Source: JANXQG01 sp963719885 (GTDB lineage: Bacteria; Planctomycetota; Planctomycetia; Pirellulales; Thermoguttaceae). From it: 64,000 bases of DNA. A program made the position numbers and the translations under genes. The stretch is taken from assembly GCA_963719885.1 (NCBI GenBank), contig CAVRDP010000028.1:62001-126000 (forward strand). Reading direction: 5' to 3'. The notes below the pieces were generated by a model. That model had not been told where the DNA came from. It worked only from the letters and a program-made list of their open reading frames with translations, and did no database searches. Of this stretch, positions 44,889 through 52,567 are shown piece by piece. Numbering within the stretch: the stretch's first letter is position 1; each line of letters starts with the position of its first letter.

Positions 44889-45791
44889 ATGATGTCAACC
44901 CACGCCGAGCGAGTCGAGCAATTGCGGTGGAAGAAGTTCCCCGTCCTGGACGACGGCTTCGTCTGCCTAGTGGACATTATGGGCGATGACCAGGCGGTGG
45001 TCCAGGCCGCGCGGGTGAGCTATGGCGCGGGCGCCCGGGCGGTCTCCGACGATCGCACGTTGATCCGCTACCTGATGCGGCACCGGCACACGACGCCCTT
45101 CGAGATGGTCGAGTTGAAATTCCTCGTCCGCGTTCCCATGGACTGCTGGCGGCAATGGATCCGCCATCGCACGGCTTCGGTCAACGAGACCAGCACGCGC
45201 TACTCCGTGGCCATCGACGCCGCGCAGCAGACCGCTCCCCACGCCTGGCGCAAACAGGCCCAGTCGAATCGCCAGGGCAGCGAAGGCTTTTTCGACGAAG
45301 CCAGCGGCGCCGCATTGACGGCGGAGGAAGCGGTCTTCCAGCAGCAGGCCCGGGCGATCTACCAGAAGCGGCTGGAACAAGGCGTCGCCCGCGAGCAGGC
45401 CCGCAAGGACCTGCCGCTGGCGACTTATACGGAAGCCTATTGGAAGATCGACCTGCACAACCTGCTGCACTTCCTCGAATTGCGGATGGATGCCCACGCG
45501 CAGCTCGAGATCCGCCAGTACGCGGAAACTATATGCCGCGAGATTGTCAGGCCGCTGTTGCCGCTGGCCTGGGAAGCGTTTCTCGACTATCGCGTAGAAG
45601 GGATGTTGCTGACGCGGTTGGAGCAGGCTGTCATTTCGCGGCTCGCCGCTGCCGGCCAGATTCCGGCCGGCGAAGCCGCTTTCCTGGCCGCGGCCGATCC
45701 CACCTGGGCCGGCCTGGCCCACTGCCGCGAACGCGACGAATGCCGTGAGAAACTGTTACGCCTGGGAATCGTGTCAGAACTTAGAAGTTAG
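44889..45791 (+). CDS. thyX: Flavin-dependent thymidylate synthase
   Basis: ThyX makes dTMP from dUMP using FAD, NADPH and methylene-tetrahydrofolate, without homology to ThyA. The motif RHRTASVNETSTRYS is the R-H-R-x-x-S signature with the following N-E-x-S-x-R-Y. AARVSYGAG and LIRYLMRHRHTTPFEM form the FAD-binding part, and DLHNLLHFLELRMDAHAQLEI the C-terminal dUMP part. The 300 residues are normal for the long form. Two adjacent ATGs (44889, 44892) are both possible starts. Confidence 0.93.
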   Translation: MMSTHAERVEQLRWKKFPVLDDGFVCLVDIMGDDQAVVQAARVSYGAGARAVSDDRTLIRYLMRHRHTTPFEMVELKFLVRVPMDCWRQWIRHRTASVNETSTRYSVAIDAAQQTAPHAWRKQAQSNRQGSEGFFDEASGAALTAEEAVFQQQARAIYQKRLEQGVAREQARKDLPLATYTEAYWKIDLHNLLHFLELRMDAHAQLEIRQYAETICREIVRPLLPLAWEAFLDYRVEGMLLTRLEQAVISRLAAAGQIPAGEAAFLAAADPTWAGLAHCRERDECREKLLRLGIVSELRS

Positions 45792-45848
45792 AGCTTAGAA
45801 CTTAGTACTTAGAGCTTGGAATCTAAGATCTAAGTTCTAAGAACTAAG
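45778..45848. repeat. AT-rich palindromic CTTAGA repeat after thyX
   Basis: Tandem and inverted GAACTTAG, CTTAGA and AAGTTCTAAG words form an imperfect hairpin directly downstream of thyX and before the SnoaL-type gene. It may act as a terminator or be a repeat element. Confidence 0.55.
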
Positions 45849-45880
45849 GTCCCAAAGCACCCCAAGGAGGACCCAACCCC

Positions 45881-46264
45881 ATGTCCGATGCAACCACGAC
45901 TGAACTGTTGGCCCTCAATCGCCGCTTGTTGGAAAGCATTGCCGCCGGCGACTGGGCCACGTACGAGGAACTGTGCGACCCGACCCTCACCTGCTTCGAA
46001 CCGGAATGCGGTGGCCAGTGGGTCGAAGGCATGGACTTCCACCACTTCTACTTCAAATTGGGCGGAGCCGCAGGGCCGGTGAACATCACGGTCAGCGCAC
46101 CGCATGTGCGGGTGATGGGCGACGTGGCGGTGATCAGCTTCATCCGTCTCGTGCAGAAGCTCGACGGCAGCGGCAGTCCCGTAACGGCCCGATCGGAAGA
46201 AACCCGCGTATGGCAGCGGCAGGGCGGACGCTGGCGGCACGTGCATTTCCACCGCACAGCTTGA
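45881..46264 (+). CDS. SnoaL-like / CaMKII-association-domain protein
   Basis: The 127-residue NTF2-fold protein resembles the CaMKII association domain and DUF4440: ELLALNRRLLESIAAGDWATYEELCDPTLTCFEP, with the pocket-wall strand VEGMDFHHFYF and the C-terminal TRVWQRQGGRWRHVHFHRT. In bacteria such proteins bind small molecules or assemble as oligomers; substrate is unknown. A GGAGG site lies about 10 bases before ATG 45881. It stands alone before parA. Confidence 0.75.
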   Translation: MSDATTTELLALNRRLLESIAAGDWATYEELCDPTLTCFEPECGGQWVEGMDFHHFYFKLGGAAGPVNITVSAPHVRVMGDVAVISFIRLVQKLDGSGSPVTARSEETRVWQRQGGRWRHVHFHRTA

Positions 46265-46344
46265 AATCGACCTACTCACCCCCATTCCGATCTTGGAAAG
46301 AGTCGCTCCCCGCCCTATAATCAGTGCCTGCCAAGGAGGGATTC

Positions 46345-47133
46345 ATGCGATCGATTGCCATTATGAACCAGAAGGGCGGCGTAGGTAAGACGACCACCGC
46401 GGTGAATATCAGCGCGGCATTGGCGGAAACCGGTCTCCGCATCTGCTTGATCGATCTGGACCCGCAGGCCCACGCCACGTTGCATTTGGGGATCGAACCG
46501 CTGGCCGACCAGCCTTCGATCTACGACGTCCTGACCGGCAAGACGCGGCTCTCGGAAGTCCGCCGCCAGGTGGCCGAGAACCTATGGGTTGTCGGTTCGA
46601 CGCTCGACCTGGCCGCCGCCGACCTGGAACTGGCCGGCGTGGTGGGCCGCGAGATGATCCTCCGCGACAAGCTCCATGCCGAGGAGCAGCCCTTCGACTA
46701 CCTCTTGGTCGATTGTCCGCCGTCGTTGGGCGTGCTGACGCTCAACGCCCTGGTGGCGGTCGACGAGGTGTTTATTCCCTTGCAGCCCCACTTCCTCGCC
46801 CTGCATGGCCTGAGCAAGCTGCTGGAGACGATCAACCTGGTCTCCCTACGGCTGAACCCGCGGCTGAAAATCAGCGGCGTGGTGCTGTGCATGTACGACG
46901 TCAACACGCGGTTGGCCGGTGAAGTAAGCGACAACGTCGACCAGTTCTTCCGTAGTGCCCGGGACAAGACCACGCCCTGGTCCGGGGCCCGCACTTTCCA
47001 GACCCGCATCCGCCGCAATGTGCGCCTGGCCGAGGCGCCGAGCTTCGGGCAGTCGATCTTCCAGTACTCGCCCGATTCGCATGGGGCCGAGGATTATCGC
47101 CGCCTGGCTGAAGAAGTCCAGAAGGCCGAGTAG
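46345..47133 (+). CDS. ParA-family partitioning ATPase
   Basis: The 262-residue Walker-type ATPase has the deviant Walker A KGGVGKTTTAV at about residues 10-20, Walker A' LIDLDPQAHATLHL and YLLVDCPPSLG as Walker B. The C-terminal RIRRNVRLAEAPSFGQSIFQYSPDSHGAEDYRRLAEEV is typical of the Soj/ParA chromosomal branch. Such proteins place DNA or protein cargoes. No parB follows, so it may be an orphan. AAGGAGG lies five bases before ATG 46345; the in-frame ATG-like start upstream lacks this. Confidence 0.88.
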   Translation: MRSIAIMNQKGGVGKTTTAVNISAALAETGLRICLIDLDPQAHATLHLGIEPLADQPSIYDVLTGKTRLSEVRRQVAENLWVVGSTLDLAAADLELAGVVGREMILRDKLHAEEQPFDYLLVDCPPSLGVLTLNALVAVDEVFIPLQPHFLALHGLSKLLETINLVSLRLNPRLKISGVVLCMYDVNTRLAGEVSDNVDQFFRSARDKTTPWSGARTFQTRIRRNVRLAEAPSFGQSIFQYSPDSHGAEDYRRLAEEVQKAE

Positions 47134-47578
47134 GGACCGGGTCGAATAATAACTTCCCGCGTCGGGTGGCATGCCACCCGACGCCCCTACGATCGGAATT
47201 GGCGGGCGTTTCATTAGATCCTGCAGCGGCGGCCCGCGGACGGCGGCCCGCCGGGCAAACCGTTTCTCGCCGTCCTTCTGTGCCGTGTTTATCGCTTGCA
47301 ACGCGGGTTTTTTCTGGATTTGCCGAGATGATTCGACAATCGTGACGGACGGCTTGTGTGCAACGCGCCGCGGACAGCGATTGATGCGCCGGCAAATCAA
47401 GAAATAGCCGGACGAAGCGTGAATTGATCGAATCCCCGATAGGCGGCGCGACGATCCGATCTCTGAGGATACCCGGCAAGACCGGACTTGGACGCGCCGC
47501 AATTCGATTGCTTCCCGATCTTGCTCGACATCCTCGGTGCCAACGGATTGATTTCACCAATCGGAAAGGACGCTCAAT
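47134..47578. other. Intergenic region with 26-base palindrome
   Basis: A perfect palindrome at 47159-47184 (centre GGTGGCATGCC) shares GGGTGGCATGCC with the outer arm of 36923-37138. The rest is the leader of the BBP7-type gene, with no other coding or RNA signal seen. Confidence 0.6.
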
Positions 47579-49675
47579 ATGAATACCATGCGCATCGGAT
47601 TGCTCTGTGCGTTGATCGGTTGCCTGGCAGCCAATGCACAGGCGCAATTGGGAACCTATGGCTCCCCGGACCCAATTCCCTTGGGGCAGTATGCTCCACA
47701 AAATTCTTACACGCCGGCGCCTTTGGGGCAGTATGCTCCACAAAATTCTTACACGCCGGCGCCTTTGGGGCAGTATGCTCCACAAAATTCTTACACGCCG
47801 GCGCCTTTGGGGCAGTATGCTCCACAAAATTCTTACACGCCGCGCCTTTGGGGCAGTACGCTCCACAAAATTCTTACGCGCCGGCGCCTTTGGGGCAGTA
47901 CGCTCCACAAAATTCTTACGCGCCGGCGCCTTTGGGGCAGTACGCTCCGCAAAATTCTTACGCGCCGGCGCCCTTGGGGCAGTACGCTCCACAAAATTCT
48001 TACGCGCCGGGGCCCTTGGGGCAGTATGCTCCACAAAATTCTTACGCGCCGGGGCCCTTGGGGCAGTACGCTCCACAAAATTCTTACGCGCCGGGGCCCT
48101 TGGGGCAGTACGCTCCACAAAATTCTTACGCGCCGGTGCCCTTGGGGCAGTACGCCCCACAAAACTCTTACGCGCCGGGGTCCTTGGGGCAGTACGCCCC
48201 ACAAAATTCATATATGCCGCCCATGGCCAACCGCACGTCGTACGTGGCTACGGCCGAAACTGCGGGCCCGACACTGACCCCCTCCCCCTCCAACATTCCG
48301 CAACCGCCTTCTATCGTTCCGCAACCGCCTTCTATCATTCCGACACCGTCTCCCATGATGCCGCCACCGCCATCGGAAAGTTCGGCCGTGGCGGGGATGT
48401 TGAACCAACCCACCCCGGCAGCCGCTCCGATGTCGGGACACAACGTGATGCCGCCCGGCGGCGATATCAATAACTCGGGCAATTGCGATGCCCACGGCGA
48501 CAATTGCTGCCTCGGCAACGGCTGCTGCTCGTCGTGGTACGTCTCCTTCGAAGCCCTGTACCTGACGCGCAACAAACCGGCCCCGGTTTACACTTCGGAG
48601 TACTGTCCGCCGAACGGCTTTCCCGTGGGTCCAGAGGGCGCCTTCAACGACGAGAACTGGAACTGGGGCGGAGAGCTTACGGTCGGCTTTCGCTTCGGCT
48701 GCTGCTGTGATTGGGGCCTGGAAGGCACCTACTGGGATCTCGCCGAATCGAGCACCATGGGCGGCCCGCAGGGCATTGGCACCTGTCCTTACGCATCGCC
48801 GATGAACTTTTTCACGACCAGTCTCCTATGCACGACCGGCGGCCAAGTCACCCCCCTCAATCCGAATGGCTACGGGACAGCCGACCAGTGGGTCAACCAA
48901 TCGCCATGTCATCAAATTTGTCTGAATTGGGATGCCCAGGATCTGGAGGTCAATGTCACGCGGCGTCTCTGTGGCTGCGGCTGTGGCTGCGGCGGCTGCG
49001 GCGGCTGCGGCGGCTGTGGCGGCTGTGGCGGCGGCTTTGGCGGCGGCTTTGGCGGCGGCGACGGCGGCGGCTGTGGCTGTGGCGGCGATTGCAATTGCTG
49101 CAATCGCTTCGACTGTGACTTCCTCGCCGGCGTTCGCTGGTTCCGCTTCCAGGATGGATTCCTCTTCGGCGCAGCACAGCGCCGACGGCAGCCCCTATGC
49201 CGGTGACTGGCTCTATCTGGACGACCGCATCACCGACGATCTGGTCGGCTTTCAGGCGGGCATCAACGCCAGCTACTGCTTCGCCAATTGCTGGAAGGTC
49301 TTCGTCACGCCCAAGTTCGGCATCTTCGACAATCACACGACCCTGGACTACAAACTGTATGCGACGAGTTTCCAAAACGGCGCGATGGTGACGTACCAGG
49401 GGGCGTCGCAGACCTCCGCCAACCCGAGCTATCCGATCCATGCCACGTCGGACGACTTCTCCTTCCTGACCCAGATCGACCTGGGCCTGGATTGGCAGAT
49501 TACCCGGCACTTCTCGACCCAACTCGGCTATCGCGTGATTGCCCTGACGGGCATGGCGCTGTCGGGCAGTCAAATCCCCTGCAACGCCGCCGACACGCAA
49601 AACATCGCCGACATCAAGCACAACGACAGTCTGATCCTGCACGGTGCTTTCGGCGGGTTTACGTGCATGTGGTAA
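47579..49675 (+). CDS. BBP7-type outer-membrane protein with PLGQYAPQNSY repeats (two frameshifts)
   Basis: A signal peptide MNTMRIGLLCALIGCLAANAQAQ is followed by thirteen copies of a 14-residue unit PAPLGQYAPQNSYA and a Pro-rich linker. The domain then begins at CCSSWYVSFEALYLTRNKPAP, which with GGELTVGFRFG and LEGTYWDL matches planctomycete beta-barrel porin-7 proteins. A Cys/Gly-rich insertion (about 49000-49090) sits in the barrel. One base is missing in repeat five near 47836, and another shift lies near 49170, after which HSADGSPYAGDWLYLDDRI continues to the C-terminal strand FGGFTCMW. It is probably a porin or surface protein. Confidence 0.78.
47672..48216. repeat. 42-bp tandem repeat array (13 units)
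   Basis: Thirteen near-identical 42-base units (core GGGGCAGTATGCTCCACAAA) encode PAPLGQYAPQNSYA-type peptides. Unit five lacks one base, which causes the frameshift. Later units gain GGGGCC in place of GGCGCC. Other frames and the reverse strand also stay open through the array. Confidence 0.92.
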
Positions 49676-49743
49676 GGATATCGAGTGGAATCGCCATCCG
49701 GGGGCAGTCGCACGCAAGTGCGGCTGCCCCTTGTGCTTCTACG

Positions 49744-50361
49744 TTATCCCCGCGTTCGCGAGCCCTCGCAGACGGCCTGAAACTCGGGGTCGTCACGGAG
49801 CGGATCGAAGTCGGCCTCGTGATCGACCAGGAGGCGGTAGTTGGGATCCAGGGCCAAGGCCTGCTCGAGATAAGCCAAGGCCTGCCGCTTGTCGCCGGCC
49901 ACACTGTGGTAGCAGGCCAGATTGTAGCGAATCAGCGGTTCGTCGTTGTCGGCGGCCAAGGCCGCTTCCAAGGCTTCAATCGCCAGGTCGATCCGCCCGA
50001 CGCGCTTGTGGCACCACCCCAGGGCCAACAAGACGCGGACATTCTCGGGTTCCAACGCGGCCACCTTGCCGAGCGGCACGATGGCGTCCGCGTAGCGCTC
50101 CAGCGACCGCAGGGCCTCGCCTTGGAGATACAAGGTCCGCACGTCGGCGCCCTTTTCCCCTTCGCCGCCCATGGACCCCTCGCCACTCTCTGGAGCGGAA
50201 GTTCCCGCCGGGGCAGAACTGCCCGATTCGCCCAGCCGGGCAAGCACCTGCAGGGCCTGTTGGGGCAGACCCAGCTCCAGGTAGCCTTCGGCCTGATGCT
50301 GAAGCTTCATGCGGCGTATTCGATCTTCTTTGGCCTTGGTCACGTTGGAACCCACCGCCAC
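49744..50361 (-). CDS. Tetratricopeptide-repeat protein
   Basis: The 205-residue soluble protein has one helical N-terminal region (MKLQHQAEGYLELGLPQQAL), a low-complexity Ser/Gly/Glu spacer and then about three TPR units: LYLQGEALRSLERYADAIVP, LLALGWCHKRVGRIDLAIEAL and YNLACYHSVAGDKRQALAYL. TPRs mediate protein binding; partners are unknown. No signal peptide was seen. It converges with the BBP7 gene. Confidence 0.8.
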   Translation of the reverse strand: MAVGSNVTKAKEDRIRRMKLQHQAEGYLELGLPQQALQVLARLGESGSSAPAGTSAPESGEGSMGGEGEKGADVRTLYLQGEALRSLERYADAIVPLGKVAALEPENVRVLLALGWCHKRVGRIDLAIEALEAALAADNDEPLIRYNLACYHSVAGDKRQALAYLEQALALDPNYRLLVDHEADFDPLRDDPEFQAVCEGSRTRG

Positions 50362-50482
50362 GAAACGGATTGACTGAAACTACCGGGAAAGGCACACGCA
50401 AGCCCCTCTACACATCATTATAGCGAGCCGTGTCAACAAGCCCAAATAGCATTCTGCAAGTTCGGCCGTAAGTGACACGCTG

Positions 50483-51391
50483 CTAAGCGGAAACGAGCGC
50501 TTCCTGATGGCTTTCGACCAGCGATTTTCGCGGCGCGGCCAACTTCAACACGGGGGCAAACTCGTTGAACTCCCGGTCGATCTGGTTCAGCAGGGCGTCG
50601 GGCGCAGCACGGGAAAGACAGGTTCGTGCGAACGCTTCTTCCCATTGGCGCATTCTACCCAGAGCGGATCGGCTTCTGACGGCAGCAGTGCCGAGAGGGC
50701 CACGACGGACTTCGCTAATTCGGCCGGTGTCTTGTCGTCGGCATTGCCGCCGATATGTCCCTCGATCAGGGCCGCGAACTCCTCCGACAGGTTCCAGTCC
50801 CGGACCAGCAGGCCCGCAGCTTGTCCGTGCGTCCATCCAAAGGTTTCGCGTTCCAGATGGGAAAGCCGGCGTCGCCCTTGGCATCGGGCTTCCAGCAACC
50901 TGGTGTAGACCTGTGGAAACTCCTTGGCCAGCAAGGGGACGGCCATGTCCTGCAAGAGGGCCGCGGTAAAAATTTCTTCCGGAGACTTGAGACCCAGGAG
51001 TTTTGCCACCGCCCGGGCGAAAAGGGCCCGTCGCAACGAGTCCTGCCAGAGGCCCTTCAGATCGAACGGACCGCAGTGGGGATTGGGCACGAGGCTGAAA
51101 ACCGCGTTCCAGAGGACGAAGTTCTTGATCGTCCGCACGCCCACCAGGGAAATGCCGACCTTGACGCTGGAGACCTTGCGCGAAGCCGAAATACGACGAA
51201 TTCACGAACTTCAGCACCTGGCCCGTCAGGCCCGGATCGGCCTCGATGGGCACGGCGTAGTCGGCCGGCCCGAATTCCGCATTGCGCGAAAGTTCCAGCA
51301 GTCGGATCGCGCTTTGTGGCAAGGCGGCGAGCTGCGTTGTCGCCACGATATGCTGAAGATCCGGGTGGTCGCTATCGTTAAGAAGAGTCAT
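50483..51391 (-). CDS. HDOD-domain signalling protein (two frameshifts)
   Basis: HDOD proteins are degenerate HD-domain proteins in signalling, related to but lacking phosphodiesterase catalysis. The N-terminus LAALPQSAIRLLELSRNAEF followed by KFVNSSYFGF is typical. A shift near 51175 leads to SLVGVRTIKNFVLWNAVFSL and to AALLQDMAVPLLAKEFPQVY, with HTHGQAAGLLVRDWNL-like WTHGQAAGLLVRDW. A second shift near 50630 returns to the first frame with LSRAAPDALLNQIDREFNEF. The joined protein has about 300 residues. No effector domain is attached. Confidence 0.8.
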   Translation of the reverse strand: MTLLNDSDHPDLQHIVATTQLAALPQSAIRLLELSRNAEFGPADYAVPIEADPGLTGQVLKFVNSSYFGFAQGLQRQGRHFPGGRADDQELRPLERGFQPRAQSPLRSVRSEGPLAGLVATGPFRPGGGKTPGSQVSGRNFYRGPLAGHGRPLAGQGVSTGLHQVAGSPMPRATPAFPSGTRNLWMDARTSCGPAGPGLEPVGGVRGPDRGTYRRQCRRQDTGRISEVRRGPLGTAAVRSRSALGRMRQWEEAFARTCLSRAAPDALLNQIDREFNEFAPVLKLAAPRKSLVESHQEALVSA

Positions 51392-51772
51392 GTTTTTATC
51401 TTCCGGGGACGAGGTTCCAAGAAAAGCTTACGACAGGAGTCGCGGGTAAGCAAACCGCAGCAGGCGAGTTCCTTGGCCCCGGCGGCTAGCGCGGCATCTT
51501 GTGGCCCCAAGGCAACGCCTGCGCCCCAGCGTGTTGCAATTTCTCCACATACGCAAGGGCAGGCAAAGAAGCCGGTAATTTGCGAATTGCTTGACGGGCA
51601 AATGACTTGCGATCTCACGCGCGGACCCAGTCGCGACGTTGGCCCCATGGTTGCATCCTGCATCAGGGCGGACCGCAATCATTTTTGTCGCGCAACCGTC
51701 CCGGCTGCCAGGGCAGGCGAGTCGCCGGCGCCACACGTTGCCCTTCGTCAGGTTCTGTTCCAAGGTATCGCC
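51392..51772. other. Intergenic region, no gene seen
   Basis: Open frames here are shadows without domain-like composition. A possible degenerate family A element lies just downstream, near 51830-51860, inside the next small gene. No RNA gene was recognised. Confidence 0.4.
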
Positions 51773-52129
51773 GTGCGCAGGTTCCGTTGGCTCATCATTG
51801 TCGTGTTCTTTTTCCCATGGTTGGACAACGAGGTCACCGGGGTACGCGGCACTGCGGGTCGGGCCGTTGCCGTCCAAGACGTGTCCGGTGGTTGGCGTCG
51901 GACCCGTGAGGGATGGCAGCGCATCGAACTCCTTCGTCCGGCAATTCCGTATCGTCGGCCGGCACTGCATCCGGCCGTGGTTGGCTCGCTGGAGGTTCTG
52001 CTGACGATGACTGCAATGCTAGCGCTTTCGGCGAATAATGTCGTGCCGCAGCGCGACACGTCGGGACAACCGTCGCCAGTCGCGAAGCCGCAACGTGCAA
52101 TAGCCTGGGGTGTCAGCCTTAGTTCTTAA
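51773..52129 (+). CDS. Small membrane hypothetical protein
   Basis: From GTG 51773 the 118-residue protein reads MRRFRWLIIVVFFFPWLDNE (an N-terminal membrane or signal segment), a middle WRRTREGWQRIELLRPAIPY and a second hydrophobic stretch VVGSLEVLLTMTAMLALSA. The W-R-R-T-R-x-G-W pattern resembles short planctomycete membrane proteins. It is an orphan gene, and the upstream part of the open frame does not look coding. Confidence is moderate because no family was recognised. Confidence 0.4.
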   Translation: MRRFRWLIIVVFFFPWLDNEVTGVRGTAGRAVAVQDVSGGWRRTREGWQRIELLRPAIPYRRPALHPAVVGSLEVLLTMTAMLALSANNVVPQRDTSGQPSPVAKPQRAIAWGVSLSS

Positions 52130-52144
52130 ACGCAAGTCTTCCAA

Positions 52145-52397
52145 CGACCCCATCCGGCCGGGTACCCTCTGGGTGCGGATGGTGAACGAGGTTGGTCAGC
52201 TAACAACGGGAGCGAACAAACGAAGACCCCATCCAGCTCGTCTGGATGGTGAAGAAGGTTGAATGGCTAAAGTGAAGAACAATAGCCAATACTACCCCAT
52301 CCACCTTGGTGGATGGGGTAGGAGGTTGCTTGGCTAGATCGCGGACTTGCGCTAGCTGGACAACCTGATTCACCATCCGGGCGAGCCGGATGGGACC
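52145..52397. repeat. REP-like hairpin cluster (family B, four units)
   Basis: Hairpins start at about 52149, 52229, 52297 and 52372. Stems include CCATCCAG/CTGGATGG and CCATCCGG/CCGGATGG, and tails carry GGTGAA..AGGTTG....GCTAA. The last unit is reversed, preceded by GCTAGCTGGACAACCTGATTCA. The first unit has a longer GC-rich loop, GCCGGGTACCCTCTGGGTG. This is the same family as 7977-8214. Confidence 0.8.
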
Positions 52398-52567
52398 TAA
52401 GCGATGTGGGTAACGAGAAGCGCTCGCAGCCGGGCCTATGCCCCGTCTTTTTTTGCGGAATTTTGCCCTTCCACGCCAGATTTTGTACGAAATCCCCTCT
52501 CCGACGCCACTAACCTAGGTAGAGGCGGGCTCAATCCCGCCCTACAACGCCCTCTCGGAGCATTATC

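Noticed and set aside
47159..47184. Palindrome as an intrinsic terminator of parA
   Set aside because: It has no T-tract and shares its centre with the MITE-like palindrome at 36923, so it was listed as a repeat rather than a terminator.
46901..48211. Long reverse-strand open frame with ARKNFVERTAPRAP-type repeats
   Set aside because: It is the antisense of the 42-bp repeat array of the BBP7-type gene. The repeat lacks stops on both strands by composition, and no start context or domain supports it.
51835..51870. GGGGTACGCGGCACTGCGGGT as a family A copy
   Set aside because: Reverse reading gives ACCCGC-AGTG-CCGCGT, whose arms do not pair well. Possibly a decayed copy, but not supported enough to list.
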